NCBI GenBank assembly: GCA_014879565.1
Contig: JACSRW010000043.1
Coordinates: forward strand, 1-64,000
Source of the DNA: Chitinophagaceae bacterium
Lineage (GTDB): Bacteria > Bacteroidota > Bacteroidia > Chitinophagales > Chitinophagaceae
Reading direction: 5' to 3'
DNA length: 64,000 nt
In this document: piece after piece, positions 18,207-26,456 of the stretch
Layout: each line of letters opens with the position of its first letter
Position numbering within the stretch: the stretch's first letter is position 1
Made by a program: the position numbers and the translations under genes
Notes under the pieces: model-generated
Seen by the model: the letters and a program-made list of their open reading frames with translations, nothing else
What the model was told of the DNA's origin: nothing
The model's database searches: none

Positions 18207-18608
18207 TTACTGTATGCGACCCAGCTGAATAAAAAGCGGGTCGCCGCTGGCGGAGCGGAGCGAGAGGCTGTCTTTTCCGTTCGCGGTTACCTTAAAATAA
18301 CCAGCGGCCGTATCGGCGGGATTGGATTTCAGTTGCAGTGTTGCTTCCTTGGTCCACGCATAATACAACGTGTCTGTGCGGCTGCTGTCGCCCGTTGTAC
18401 GGTAGGCCTTCCCGTTATCATCAAACTGGTAGTGGTAAATCAACTGCATACTGTCTGTTACCGGTTCATACTGCAGGGTCCGCCAATTACCGGTGAGTTC
18501 AGGTGTTTCAAGGCCCGCAGGGGGACCGGCTTTTTTTTCCCGGATAAAAAGAAAATAAGCGGCTGTTCCGGCTACTACAATCAGCAGCCCGATGAATACT
18601 TTTTTCAT
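18207..18608 (-). CDS. Small membrane-anchored hypothetical protein
   Basis: 133 residues. The N-terminal helix (IGLLIVVAGTAAYFLFI) is followed by a charged stop-transfer and a beta-rich domain starting LTGNWRTLQYEP, which recalls lipocalin-like domains in Bacteroidota (GxW near the start of the first strand). No Cys for lipidation. It has its own start 102 bases beyond the EVE gene end, and a strong inverted repeat follows its stop. Function unknown. Confidence 0.6.
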   Translation of the reverse strand: MKKVFIGLLIVVAGTAAYFLFIREKKAGPPAGLETPELTGNWRTLQYEPVTDSMQLIYHYQFDDNGKAYRTTGDSSRTDTLYYAWTKEATLQLKSNPADTAAGYFKVTANGKDSLSLRSASGDPLFIQLGRIQ

Positions 18609-18710
18609 GGCTATACTTTTAAAGTGAAAGAGGTGGTTACGTCCATTGATTCCGTAAACCTGAAAAAAGTAACCCCGCGAATTTGTTAAAAGAAATACAG
18701 GGACGGCGGC

Positions 18711-19121
18711 TTATTTTTCACCGGCCATTTGAAGTACGATCGCCCATTCTTCCTCTGTAACGGGTTGTACAGAAAGCCGGCCAAGGCGTATCAGGGCCAT
18801 ATTGGAGAGCCGTTTCTCGGCCTTGATCCGGGCGAGACTGACGGGGCTTTTTAATTTTTTATACGGACTGAAGTCCACCGCCACCCAGGCTTCTTCTGTA
18901 GTGGTTGGGTCCTGGTAAGCCTCTCCGACCACTTTGGCGATCCCTACAATTTCCAGTCCTTCATTGCTGTGATAGAAAAAAGCCAGGTCGCCTTTTTTCA
19001 TTGAACGCAGATTATTACGGGCCGCGTAATTGCGTACACCGTCCCAGAAGGTTTTCTTGTCTTTTTCAAATTGTTCCCAGGAATACTTGAAGGGTTCGGA
19101 TTTAATCAGCCAGTAAGCCAT
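18711..19121 (-). CDS. EVE domain protein
   Basis: A 136-residue EVE (PF01878) protein from its start MAYWLIKSEPFKYSW to GRLSVQPVTEEEW. The family, related to PUA/YTH domains, binds modified bases; the aromatic cage-like residues W5, F16-type and FFYHSN (about 48-53) are present. Stand-alone EVE proteins occur in many bacteria as housekeeping proteins of unknown role and, elsewhere, fused to restriction enzymes; nothing here suggests defence. It is the last gene of a run pdhA-TPR-ribH-CCG protein-EVE, 20 bases after the previous gene. Confidence 0.88.
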   Translation of the reverse strand: MAYWLIKSEPFKYSWEQFEKDKKTFWDGVRNYAARNNLRSMKKGDLAFFYHSNEGLEIVGIAKVVGEAYQDPTTTEEAWVAVDFSPYKKLKSPVSLARIKAEKRLSNMALIRLGRLSVQPVTEEEWAIVLQMAGEK

Positions 19122-19141
19122 GTGAAGATTATTTATAAAGA

Positions 19142-19861
19142 TCAGTAACCGGAGGCCAGTACATCGGCAAGGTGCAGGGTTTTCAGGGTATGTCCCTTAG
19201 TTTTGATATAGCCCTGCAGGTGCATCAGGCAGGACAGATCGGTGGAGATCAGGTAATCGGCGCCGGTAGCGATGGCATTTTCTACTTTTTGTTCGCCCAT
19301 TCCCACCGAGATCGCGTCGAATTTAATAGCAAATGTGCCCCCGAATCCGCAACAGGTTTCCACATCGTTCATTTCCACAAGGGTCAGACCTTTCACATGT
19401 GAAAGCAGTTTCCGCGGGCCCTGTTTGATCCGGCACTCGCGCAGGGCGGCACAGGAATCATGATAGGTGGCTTTGCCTTCCAGGGTGGCGCCAAAATCTT
19501 CCTGTTTGAGTACTTCGGTCAGGAATTCGGAGAATTCAAAAATGCGCTTATTCATTTCCTGCACCTGGTGATGCAGGGAAGAGTTATCAAATAATTTGGC
19601 GTAATAATTCCGGATAAAGCCCACACAACTGGCGCTGGGGCCCACGATATAATCTGTTCCGCTGAAGTCTTTAAGGAATTTGCCGCAGACAGACTTGGCA
19701 TCATCCCAGTAGCCGGCGTTAAAAGCGGCCTGTCCGCAGCAGGTCTGATCGGTATTATAACTGACGGTACAGCCCGCCTTTTCCAGCACTTTGACCATAT
19801 TGAACCCGGTTTCCGGATACAACTGGTCCACAAAGCAGGGAATGAATAACTGTACGTTCAC
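19142..19861 (-). CDS. CCG-domain (LutA/GlpC-like) iron-sulphur protein
   Basis: A 239-residue protein with two cysteine-rich (CCG) domains: TCCGQAAFNAGY at about 40-51 and ETCCGFGGTFA at about 167-177, each preceded by single Cys residues. It matches LutA/YkgE, one of three subunits for lactate oxidation, but lutB and lutC do not lie beside it, so this assignment is by family only; it could serve as an electron-transfer subunit elsewhere. The start is GTG, three bases after the ribH stop, supported by the conserved VQLFIPCFVDQLYP; the next ATG would remove this. Translational coupling to ribH is likely. Confidence 0.85.
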   Translation of the reverse strand: MNVQLFIPCFVDQLYPETGFNMVKVLEKAGCTVSYNTDQTCCGQAAFNAGYWDDAKSVCGKFLKDFSGTDYIVGPSASCVGFIRNYYAKLFDNSSLHHQVQEMNKRIFEFSEFLTEVLKQEDFGATLEGKATYHDSCAALRECRIKQGPRKLLSHVKGLTLVEMNDVETCCGFGGTFAIKFDAISVGMGEQKVENAIATGADYLISTDLSCLMHLQGYIKTKGHTLKTLHLADVLASGY

Positions 19862-19864
19862 GGT

Positions 19865-20362
19865 TTAGTTTTTAAAGCTTTCCAGCAGGTCAATCATTTT
19901 CAGGGCCGTCAGGGCTGCCTCCTCCCCTTTATGGCCATGACGCCCGCCAATTCTTTCCATCGCCTGTTCTTCAGAATTGACGGTCAGTACCCCAAAGATA
20001 ACAGGTACAGGCAAAGTCAGATTCAGTTGCAGCACACCCTGGTTAACAGCCTGGCAGACATAATCAAAATGCGGGGTTTCCCCTTTGATCACACAACCGA
20101 GTGCAATATAGGCATCCGGTTTTTCGGCTTTTGCCCGGTGCGTTTGAAAAGCGCTGATCGCGAAAGGAATTTCAACAGCTCCCGGCACGGTCAGCACGAT
20201 AATTTTCTTTACCCCCTGCTGTTCCAGTATGGCAATGGCGCCGCGCTCCAGCTGGTCGGTGATAAAGGCATTCCATTCGGTCTTGATCAAAACAACACAG
20301 GCATCCTTCTTCAGAATGCCTGTATCGGGCAGAGCCCTGTTAAAATTGCTGTTACTGGCCAT
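19865..20362 (-). CDS. ribH: 6,7-dimethyl-8-ribityllumazine synthase
   Basis: Condenses 3,4-dihydroxy-2-butanone-4-phosphate with the ribitylamino-pyrimidine to form lumazine, the riboflavin precursor. 165 residues, family-typical. VPGAVEIPFAI and LGCVIKGETPHFDYVC are the substrate-binding motifs (His in the latter is the proton donor); NSEEQAMERIGGRHGHKGEE closes the subunit contact. Other rib genes are not in the window. Two bases separate it from the TPR gene upstream, three from the CCG gene downstream, so one transcript is very likely. Confidence 0.96.
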   Translation of the reverse strand: MASNSNFNRALPDTGILKKDACVVLIKTEWNAFITDQLERGAIAILEQQGVKKIIVLTVPGAVEIPFAISAFQTHRAKAEKPDAYIALGCVIKGETPHFDYVCQAVNQGVLQLNLTLPVPVIFGVLTVNSEEQAMERIGGRHGHKGEEAALTALKMIDLLESFKN

Positions 20363-20364
20363 AA

Positions 20365-21057
20365 TCAGTCTTCAGTATTGTACACACCCAGCTGGGCCAG
20401 GTAGTTGTCGGCATCAAAAGCCTGCTGGCTGCGGGGATATTTTTCCTTGATTTCTTTGTAAAGTTTGATGGCTTCTTCCTTATTCTTCAGTACCCGGTCG
20501 GCGAAATAGGCTGCGGTAAAGAGATATTCGGGAGAATTTGCCTCATCTTTTTCAAACTGACGACCGGCTTTTTTATAATAGGTCAGCGCGTCGTCGTTTT
20601 TACCCCAGTCCGCGTATGCATCGCCGATCAGTTTATAGGCACGGGCCTGAATGAGGTCTGAACCGGTATCAAATTTTTTAAGGTGTTTTACCGCCTTTTC
20701 ATATTCATTGAGTTTCAGGTAACAGCTGCCGGCATAAAAGCTGGCCAGTTTACCCGCTTTGGTACCGCTGTATTTTTCAGCGATTTTTTCAAACCCCGGG
20801 TTCTGGCCATCTCCGTTCAGGGCCAGTTTAACCGAATCATTCCGGAAATATTCTTCTGCCCGGAACATGGCTTCCACCGCTTTGCTTTCTTTCGGTTTTA
20901 CCACAAAGTTCTGGTAGGCATACCAACCCCCGACCGTCACGATCAGGAGAAGGGATACAATCATCAGGGGTTTGCTGTATTTATCCCAGAAATTCTTCGC
21001 TTTCGCGATCACCGCTTCACTGCTGTCCTGTTCAATCACATTTTTGTTGTCTGCCAT
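20365..21057 (-). CDS. Inner-membrane TPR protein (YfgM-like topology)
   Basis: 230 residues: a short cytoplasmic N-terminus, one transmembrane helix at about 32-51 (PLMIVSLLLIVTVGGWYAYQ), then a periplasmic helical domain with TPR repeats (KLASFYAGSCYLKLNEYEKA, ARAYKLIGDAYADWGKNDDA, EEAIKLYKEIKEKYPRSQQA). The layout is that of YfgM-type ancillary factors of the secretion translocon, but sequence identity to them cannot be judged here. It lies between pdhA and ribH in one operon, which gives no direct hint. Confidence 0.78.
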   Translation of the reverse strand: MADNKNVIEQDSSEAVIAKAKNFWDKYSKPLMIVSLLLIVTVGGWYAYQNFVVKPKESKAVEAMFRAEEYFRNDSVKLALNGDGQNPGFEKIAEKYSGTKAGKLASFYAGSCYLKLNEYEKAVKHLKKFDTGSDLIQARAYKLIGDAYADWGKNDDALTYYKKAGRQFEKDEANSPEYLFTAAYFADRVLKNKEEAIKLYKEIKEKYPRSQQAFDADNYLAQLGVYNTED

Positions 21058-21085
21058 ATTTGGATTGTTGCGTTTTTAAAATGAA

Positions 21086-22087
21086 TTAGTCTACAATAAA
21101 AGGATAATTAGCATCTACATAAACATCTTTCAGCACTTCACTGTCATCCGGCCAGGGGCTCTCCTCGGCAAATTTCACCGACTCCGCCACGATCGCATCT
21201 ACCCGGTGGTTGATGGCATCAATTTCTTCCTGGGTGGCGAATTTATGATCCAGGATAGTTTTCAGTACCTGCTGAATGGGGTCTTTGCCGCGGTATTCAT
21301 CCACTTCCTCTTTGGTTCTGTATTTCTGCGGATCGCTGATGGAGTGACCTTTATAGCGGTATGTTTTAATTTCAAGTAAAGTAGGTCCGCCGTTTTCACG
21401 GGCTCTTTTCACAGCGCGGCTAACGCCATCGTGCACGGCTTCCGCGCTCATCCCGTCAATCGTATCGGCGGGCATTTCATACGCATCAGCCAGTTTGTAA
21501 ATATCAATCACATTAGAGGTACGTTCTACCGAGGTACCCATCGCATAGTTGTTGTTTTCACAAATGAAAATCACCGGCAGCTTCCAGAGCATGGCCAGGT
21601 TAAAGGTTTCATGCAGCATACCCTGGCGTGCGGCGCCGTCACCGAAATAGGCCAGCACTACATTGTCGGTTCCGCGGTATTTTTCCGCGAAAGCCAGCCC
21701 GGCGCCGGTTCCGATCTGCGCACCCACGATGCCATGTCCCCCGTAAAAATTACATTCCTTGCTGAAAAAGTGCATACTGCCTCCCTTCCCTTTCGCGCAA
21801 CCGGTGGCCTTGCCATAAAGTTCCGCCATACAACTGTTGACGGAAACGCCTTTGGCAATCGCCAATCCGTGATCACGGTAAGCTGTAATAAAGAGATCAT
21901 CGGGACGCGTGGCGGTCAGACAGCCCGCGGCAATTGCTTCCTGGCCCACATAAGCATGGAAAAAGCCACGGATCTTTCCTTCCATTTTGTACTTCTCTTC
22001 CGCCATCAGTTCAAACTGGCGGATCAGCTGCATCAGTTCATACCAGTAGAGGTATGTTTCTTTGGAAAATTTAGCGACCACAGGCAT
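21086..22087 (-). CDS. pdhA: Pyruvate dehydrogenase E1 component, alpha subunit
   Basis: Thiamine-diphosphate enzyme that decarboxylates pyruvate and acetylates the lipoyl group of E2; alpha2beta2 type. 333 residues. The ThDP/Mg motif is GDGAARQGMLHETFNLAM to ENNNYAMGTS; the active-site loop contains RYKGHSISDP, whose Ser residues are the phosphorylation-loop serines of the eukaryotic enzyme. GGHGIVGAQIGTGAGLAFA is a family segment. The beta subunit and E2 are not adjacent, as often in this phylum. First gene of a five-gene run, with a good -7 box upstream. Confidence 0.94.
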   Translation of the reverse strand: MPVVAKFSKETYLYWYELMQLIRQFELMAEEKYKMEGKIRGFFHAYVGQEAIAAGCLTATRPDDLFITAYRDHGLAIAKGVSVNSCMAELYGKATGCAKGKGGSMHFFSKECNFYGGHGIVGAQIGTGAGLAFAEKYRGTDNVVLAYFGDGAARQGMLHETFNLAMLWKLPVIFICENNNYAMGTSVERTSNVIDIYKLADAYEMPADTIDGMSAEAVHDGVSRAVKRARENGGPTLLEIKTYRYKGHSISDPQKYRTKEEVDEYRGKDPIQQVLKTILDHKFATQEEIDAINHRVDAIVAESVKFAEESPWPDDSEVLKDVYVDANYPFIVD

Positions 22088-22100
22088 TAAATTTGAGCCG

Positions 22101-22108
22101 CAAAAATA
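22101..22108 (-). promoter_or_regulatory. -7 box of pdhA
   Basis: TATTTTTG on the minus strand fits TAnnTTTG and ends 13 bases before the pdhA ATG. Confidence 0.6.
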
Positions 22109-22212
22109 AGGGGAAAAAAGGAATTTTAATACGGTGATTTTGAGGAACTAAAACCGGACAAAGGCGATTCATAAAAAGGCCTTCCCGGTCTTTCCCCTAA
22201 CTTGCATTCCTG

Positions 22213-23325
22213 ATGCTCAGGGTTAGCCAGATATCGCTTTTTCAGTTTAAAAACTACAGCAACCGTTCTTTTGATTTCAGGGAACGGATTGTGGGAATCT
22301 GCGGCAAAAACGGGGTGGGAAAAACCAATCTCCTGGATGCCCTTTATTATCTCTGTTTTACCCGTAGCTATTTCACCCGTACTGATACACAGAACGTTAA
22401 GCAGGGTTATGCCGGTTTCAGGCTGGAAGCGCTGCTGGAAAAAAACGGGCAGGCGGAAAAACTGGTTTGTATTCTCCGGGAAAACGGCCGGAAGGAATTC
22501 CTGGTCAACGGGGAGCCTTATACCCGTTTTTCACAGCATATCGGCCGGTATCCTGGTGTAATCATTGCGCCGGATGATGCGGAACTGGTGACGGGTGACA
22601 GCCGGAGCCGAAGGGCTTTTCTGGATGAACTTTTATCCCAGCTCGACCCGGAATACCTCGCCCAGCTGATCAGTTACACCCGTGTTTTACAGCAACGGAA
22701 TGCCCTGCTGAAAAAATGCGCGGAAACCCAAAGCCGGGATGAAGCCCTTTTGGATGTGCTGGATGCCCAGCTGGCAGGCCCCGGTGATTATATTTTTACC
22801 CGCCGCCGCGATTTTCTCCTGTCTTTTTTGCCGGATGTAAAACAGCTGTACCTGACGATCGCGCAGGCGGCTGCCAGTGGTGAACAGCCCACAGAACCCC
22901 TCAGCCTGGTGTATGAAAGCGAACTTTTTCAGGCCTCCATGGCGGAATGGCTGAAGAGCAGCCGGCAGAAGGATTATTTTGCCCAGCGGACCCTTTCCGG
23001 TATCCACCGCGATGAACTGGATCTGCGTTTTGGCAATCTGCCCTTCCGGAACATCGCTTCGCAGGGACAAAGAAAAAGCCTGCTATTCGCCCTTAAACTG
23101 GCAGAAATGGACCGGCTCAGTAAAGAAAAGGGATTTGCCCCCCTCCTGCTGCTGGATGATGTGTTTGAAAAACTGGATGAAGAAAGAACGGCCAATTTAT
23201 TGCAGAAAGTCTGCCGTGAAAATGACGGGCAGGTTTTTATCACCGATACCCATGAAGAAAGATTGCGTGAGCAACTGGAAAAAACAGGTGAGGCTTTTCA
23301 GCTGATAAAGGTGAGTGGGGAGTAG
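22213..23325 (+). CDS. recF: DNA replication and repair protein RecF
   Basis: SMC-like ATPase that helps load RecA at gapped DNA. 370 residues. Walker A GKNGVGKT at 31-38, the signature region RNIASQGQRKSLLFALKLAE, and Walker B LLLLDDVFEKLDEERTANLL near 312 are all present. ATG 22213 follows a near-consensus TAACTTGC. The stop codon (TAG) lies inside a GAGTGGGGAGT word repeat. The DciA-like gene follows 46 bases later, so both are probably transcribed together. Confidence 0.96.
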   Translation: MLRVSQISLFQFKNYSNRSFDFRERIVGICGKNGVGKTNLLDALYYLCFTRSYFTRTDTQNVKQGYAGFRLEALLEKNGQAEKLVCILRENGRKEFLVNGEPYTRFSQHIGRYPGVIIAPDDAELVTGDSRSRRAFLDELLSQLDPEYLAQLISYTRVLQQRNALLKKCAETQSRDEALLDVLDAQLAGPGDYIFTRRRDFLLSFLPDVKQLYLTIAQAAASGEQPTEPLSLVYESELFQASMAEWLKSSRQKDYFAQRTLSGIHRDELDLRFGNLPFRNIASQGQRKSLLFALKLAEMDRLSKEKGFAPLLLLDDVFEKLDEERTANLLQKVCRENDGQVFITDTHEERLREQLEKTGEAFQLIKVSGE

Positions 23326-23346
23326 CGAGTGGTGAGTGGGGAGTGT
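23311..23346 (+). repeat. GAGTGGGGAGT word repeat containing the recF stop
   Basis: GTGAGTGGGGAGTAGCGAG then GTGGTGAGTGGGGAGTGT: two main copies of GTGAGTGGGGAGT, the first including the recF TAG (23323-23325). A similar word occurs in the same relation to rplT at 41192-41238. Confidence 0.88.
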
Positions 23347-23371
23347 CCGTTGCTTATCCTAATTTTACAGT

Positions 23372-23653
23372 ATGGGTGAATACTCTTTTAAAGAAGCGAT
23401 GCAGCAATTCCTGGACGGCAGCCGGATCAAGGGCGGCATTCAGGCTTTACAGATTGAAGAGATCTGGGAAGAGATAATGGGCAAAACCATTGCCCGGTAT
23501 ACGGACAAACTGCAACTGATTGGTGACAAACTGATCATCACCACTTCGGTAGCGCCGCTTAAAAAGGAACTGCTTTATCAGAAAGATAAAATACGCCAGC
23601 GCGTCAATGAAGCCATGCGCCGGAATATTGTACATGAAGTGATCATTCAGTAA
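23372..23653 (+). CDS. DUF721/DciA-like protein
   Basis: A 93-residue protein of the DUF721 family, whose studied member DciA loads the replicative helicase DnaB in bacteria without DnaC. Segments WEEIMGKTIARYTDKLQL and LIITTSVAPLKKELLYQK match the family core; the length equals the minimal domain. Its place directly after recF supports a replication role. The family is more variable than DciA proper in Bacteroidota, so the helicase-loader role is inference. Confidence 0.82.
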   Translation: MGEYSFKEAMQQFLDGSRIKGGIQALQIEEIWEEIMGKTIARYTDKLQLIGDKLIITTSVAPLKKELLYQKDKIRQRVNEAMRRNIVHEVIIQ

Positions 23654-23675
23654 CCGGTCCGGCGGATAGCTGCGC

Positions 23676-24083
23676 CTAATCAAAAATGGCAACCCGGCGG
23701 GTAATGGCTTCATCCAGGATATCATCCGTGGATACAATGCCCATGAATTTAAAATGCTGGAATACCGGCAGGTGTTTTACATGGTGTTTTTTCATAACAT
23801 TCATGCATTGCTCTACCGTATCCCCCGCGTCTGCAAAAGGCAGTTTGGTGCTCATGATTTCCCTGACATTGGTATCATCCAGCGACCGGTTCATGAAAAG
23901 GGCTTTACGGGCCACATCCTGTTCGGTAATGAGTCCGAGAAATTGTTCTTTCTCGTCCATCACAATCAGGTAATCGGTGTTCTGGGTACTCATCCTGCAG
24001 AGGGCATCACTGACACTTGACTTGGGAGAGATGCTGCGGAAATGCGGCAGCTGCCTGGCAAGAATTTCATTGATTTTTTCCAT
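23676..24083 (-). CDS. Two-CBS-domain protein
   Basis: 135 residues made of two CBS motifs (about 8-62 and 70-130), with GLITEQDVARKAL and GIVSTDDILDEAI ending them. Such Bateman modules bind AMP, ATP, SAM or other adenosyl ligands and act as sensors; no effector domain is attached and no partner is adjacent. Cytoplasmic. It converges on the DciA-like gene with a 22-base gap. Confidence 0.9.
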   Translation of the reverse strand: MEKINEILARQLPHFRSISPKSSVSDALCRMSTQNTDYLIVMDEKEQFLGLITEQDVARKALFMNRSLDDTNVREIMSTKLPFADAGDTVEQCMNVMKKHHVKHLPVFQHFKFMGIVSTDDILDEAITRRVAIFD

Positions 24084-24225
24084 CTCAGCGGATTTTAATG
24101 AAGGAATAGGGTCAAATCTGCGTACTCCTTCAATTTACTTTTTTTCAGGGAGAAAAAATCTGATTCGCCGCCGGAAGCAGGAAAATAAGTACCTGTTTAC
24201 AGAAACTTTACAGTTTGGTTACATA

Positions 24226-25290
24226 CTAACGTATGCGGATACGGGGGTCTACCAGTCCGTATAAAATATCGGCCAGCATATTTATCAGGATAAAAAAGCC
24301 GGCAGAGATCAGTACCGATCCCATCACAACCGGGTAATCCAGCTTCTCCAGGGCATCCACCGTTACCTTTCCAATACCCTGCCAGCCAAATATATATTCC
24401 ACAAAAAAAGCCCCGGCCAGCAGTTCTGCAAACCAGCCGGTGATGGCGGTAATAACCGGATTAAGGGCATTGCGGAGGGCATGTTTCCAGATCACGCTGC
24501 GGGCAGAAAGGCCTTTGGCATAGGCGGTGCGTATATAATCCTGGTCCAGCACATCCAGCATGGCGCTTCGGGTAAGCTGGGTGATAATTGCCAGCGGTCT
24601 TATACCCAGGGTCACAGCCGGCAGAATAAGGTTTTGCATGGTCAGCCTTTTCTGGCCTTCATCATCGAGTACAAACCAGCTGCCGGCCACAGACAGGCCG
24701 GTCCAGTCGCTGAGAACAAAACCAAACAGATATACCATCACAATGCCCATGAAAAAGGATGGCGCGGATATGCCCACAATACTGCTGAATATGGCCCCGG
24801 TGTCCATCCAGCTGTTTTGTTTTACGGCTGCCAGCACACCCAGGGGTATGCCTACAAGAGCGGCAATCAGCATGGCCGAAAAGGCAAGCAGCAGGGTGCC
24901 GGGCAGGGCCTGCAGGAGGATTCCGCCCACGTCTCTTTTGCTCTGGTACGATTTGCGTAAGTAAGGCCATTTCAGTCCGGCTTTTTTTTCTCCCCCGAGG
25001 AAAATTCCCCGCAGGTTTTTTTTCTCAATATCCTCCCGGCTGTGTACACAAAGGGGCGAGATATCATTCAGGTAATAGAGGAATTGCCGCCAGGTGGGTA
25101 TGCTCTCCCCTTTTTCATCAATCAGGTACAGTTCTTTCTGAATATTGGCCTGGGTGGCGGAATCGCCGGTCTGCCCCATTACAATACGCGAGGGATCACC
25201 GAATCCCTGGAACAGGAAAAAAACCAGTACTACCACTCCGAGCAGAACCAGGATCCCATAGGCCAGTTTGCGTAATAAAAATGGCAGCAT
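24226..25290 (-). CDS. ABC transporter permease, DppB/OppB/NikB type
   Basis: A 354-residue inner-membrane permease of the peptide/nickel importer class. The first helix (YGILVLLGVVVLVFFLFQGF) is followed by a long periplasmic loop (about 35-125), then five further helices. The EAA loop that docks the ATPase is at about 240-265 (DYIRTAYAKGLSARSVIWKH). The second permease, ATPases and binding protein are not nearby. It overlaps the DoxX gene by one base (TAATG), so it is translated with it. Confidence 0.88.
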   Translation of the reverse strand: MLPFLLRKLAYGILVLLGVVVLVFFLFQGFGDPSRIVMGQTGDSATQANIQKELYLIDEKGESIPTWRQFLYYLNDISPLCVHSREDIEKKNLRGIFLGGEKKAGLKWPYLRKSYQSKRDVGGILLQALPGTLLLAFSAMLIAALVGIPLGVLAAVKQNSWMDTGAIFSSIVGISAPSFFMGIVMVYLFGFVLSDWTGLSVAGSWFVLDDEGQKRLTMQNLILPAVTLGIRPLAIITQLTRSAMLDVLDQDYIRTAYAKGLSARSVIWKHALRNALNPVITAITGWFAELLAGAFFVEYIFGWQGIGKVTVDALEKLDYPVVMGSVLISAGFFILINMLADILYGLVDPRIRIR

Positions 25291-26456
25291 TATTCTGTAA
25301 CCGGTTGAATGGATAAACTGTCTTTTACCGGTGCGGGCATAGCCGGAATACCGGTCAGCAGCTGTTCTGCAGCAGACAGGTCAGCCCCGCTCCATTTCCC
25401 TTTGACGGTAGCCTGCTGAAGAATATACAGGGTGGGATTGGCCCGGGCCGCTGTACGGATGGTCGTATTATCGCAGGTAAACACCGGCAGCGATGCAAAA
25501 GAAGTTCCGCTGATCAGCCGGTAAGCATCCTCCGGTTTACCGCAGATAATAAAAGCCGGAATATTTTTTTGAGCGGCCGCTTTGTATACCCGTTCAAATT
25601 TTTCTTTCCAGCCGGTATCTTTTTCCGGCAGTTTTTCCGCGATCAGCAGCAGAACGGTTGGCTGGAGCAATACGGGTAATGTAGAATCTGCTCCGGAAAT
25701 TCCTTTCAGGTCAAATCCTTTGATCGGGGCTTCAGCATTTCCTTTCCGGATCAGTCTATCCCTTCTGCTTACAAAAGTATATGTGCCCAGATCGGCGGGT
25801 AAATCCAGCTGTGAAAATTCATATTCCTTTCCGCCTTTTGTATATATAAAACGGATGGCGAAGCTATCGGGTACAGAACCGGGCGGTATATTCCTTTTTT
25901 CAAGGATATTATTCCCCTTTTTAAAGGGAAGACAATCCACCACAGGCAGATGCCGCAGGGTATAATACTGAAAATACAGGCTTCCGGCTGTAACCAGCAA
26001 CAGGATAAAGCCAGCCGCTTTTGCCGGAATAACGGACCTGATCTGCTGCCGCCTGGCAATCAGCAATCCGATAAATATCAGCAGTACCAGATCTTTCAGG
26101 AATGAAGTCAGCGAACTGATCGGCAAACAGTCGCCAAAACAACCACAGTTCTTGGGCAAACCGGTGAAATAGGTGTACCCGGTAAGGAATGTAAAGAATA
26201 CAATCAGTAAAAAAAGCAGCCAGCTGAAAAGCCTGAACTGCCAGCCCAGCAGCAGGGCGAAACCAGCAATGATTTCAAAAGCATTCATGGCAATCGCCAT
26301 CGGAAGGGTTAGATGGTCCCACCCGGGAAAATGCCAGACTTCAAAAAATTCCTGCATTTTATAACTCAGTCCCAGCGGGTCATTGGCCTTTACCAGGCCG
26401 GAAAAAAAGAAGAGTATCCCTGTAATGACCCGAATTAGCTGCAGGATGTATTTCAT
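25290..26456 (-). CDS. DoxX/MauE-like membrane protein with periplasmic-type C-terminal domain (BT_3928 type)
   Basis: 388 residues. Four helices in the first 150 residues form a DoxX-like unit with NCGCFGDCLPI at about 103-113, a Cys-rich loop typical of MauE/DoxX relatives involved in thiol-disulphide exchange. After a fifth helix near 150-170 comes a domain of about 200 residues with a thioredoxin-like layout (VLLLIAEKLPEKD, NIPAFIICGKPEDA, ASLPVFTCDNTTIRTAARAN, PTLYILQ) but no CxxC. Together with DUF1599 and folP it forms a neighbourhood known in Bacteroidota. A role in thiol redox is inference. Confidence 0.75.
   Translation of the reverse strand: MKYILQLIRVITGILFFFSGLVKANDPLGLSYKMQEFFEVWHFPGWDHLTLPMAIAMNAFEIIAGFALLLGWQFRLFSWLLFLLIVFFTFLTGYTYFTGLPKNCGCFGDCLPISSLTSFLKDLVLLIFIGLLIARRQQIRSVIPAKAAGFILLLVTAGSLYFQYYTLRHLPVVDCLPFKKGNNILEKRNIPPGSVPDSFAIRFIYTKGGKEYEFSQLDLPADLGTYTFVSRRDRLIRKGNAEAPIKGFDLKGISGADSTLPVLLQPTVLLLIAEKLPEKDTGWKEKFERVYKAAAQKNIPAFIICGKPEDAYRLISGTSFASLPVFTCDNTTIRTAARANPTLYILQQATVKGKWSGADLSAAEQLLTGIPAMPAPVKDSLSIQPVTE

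Noticed and set aside
17793-18689. 298-codon plus-strand open frame
   Set aside because: Antisense to two genes and across a terminator; no promoter box or family pattern.
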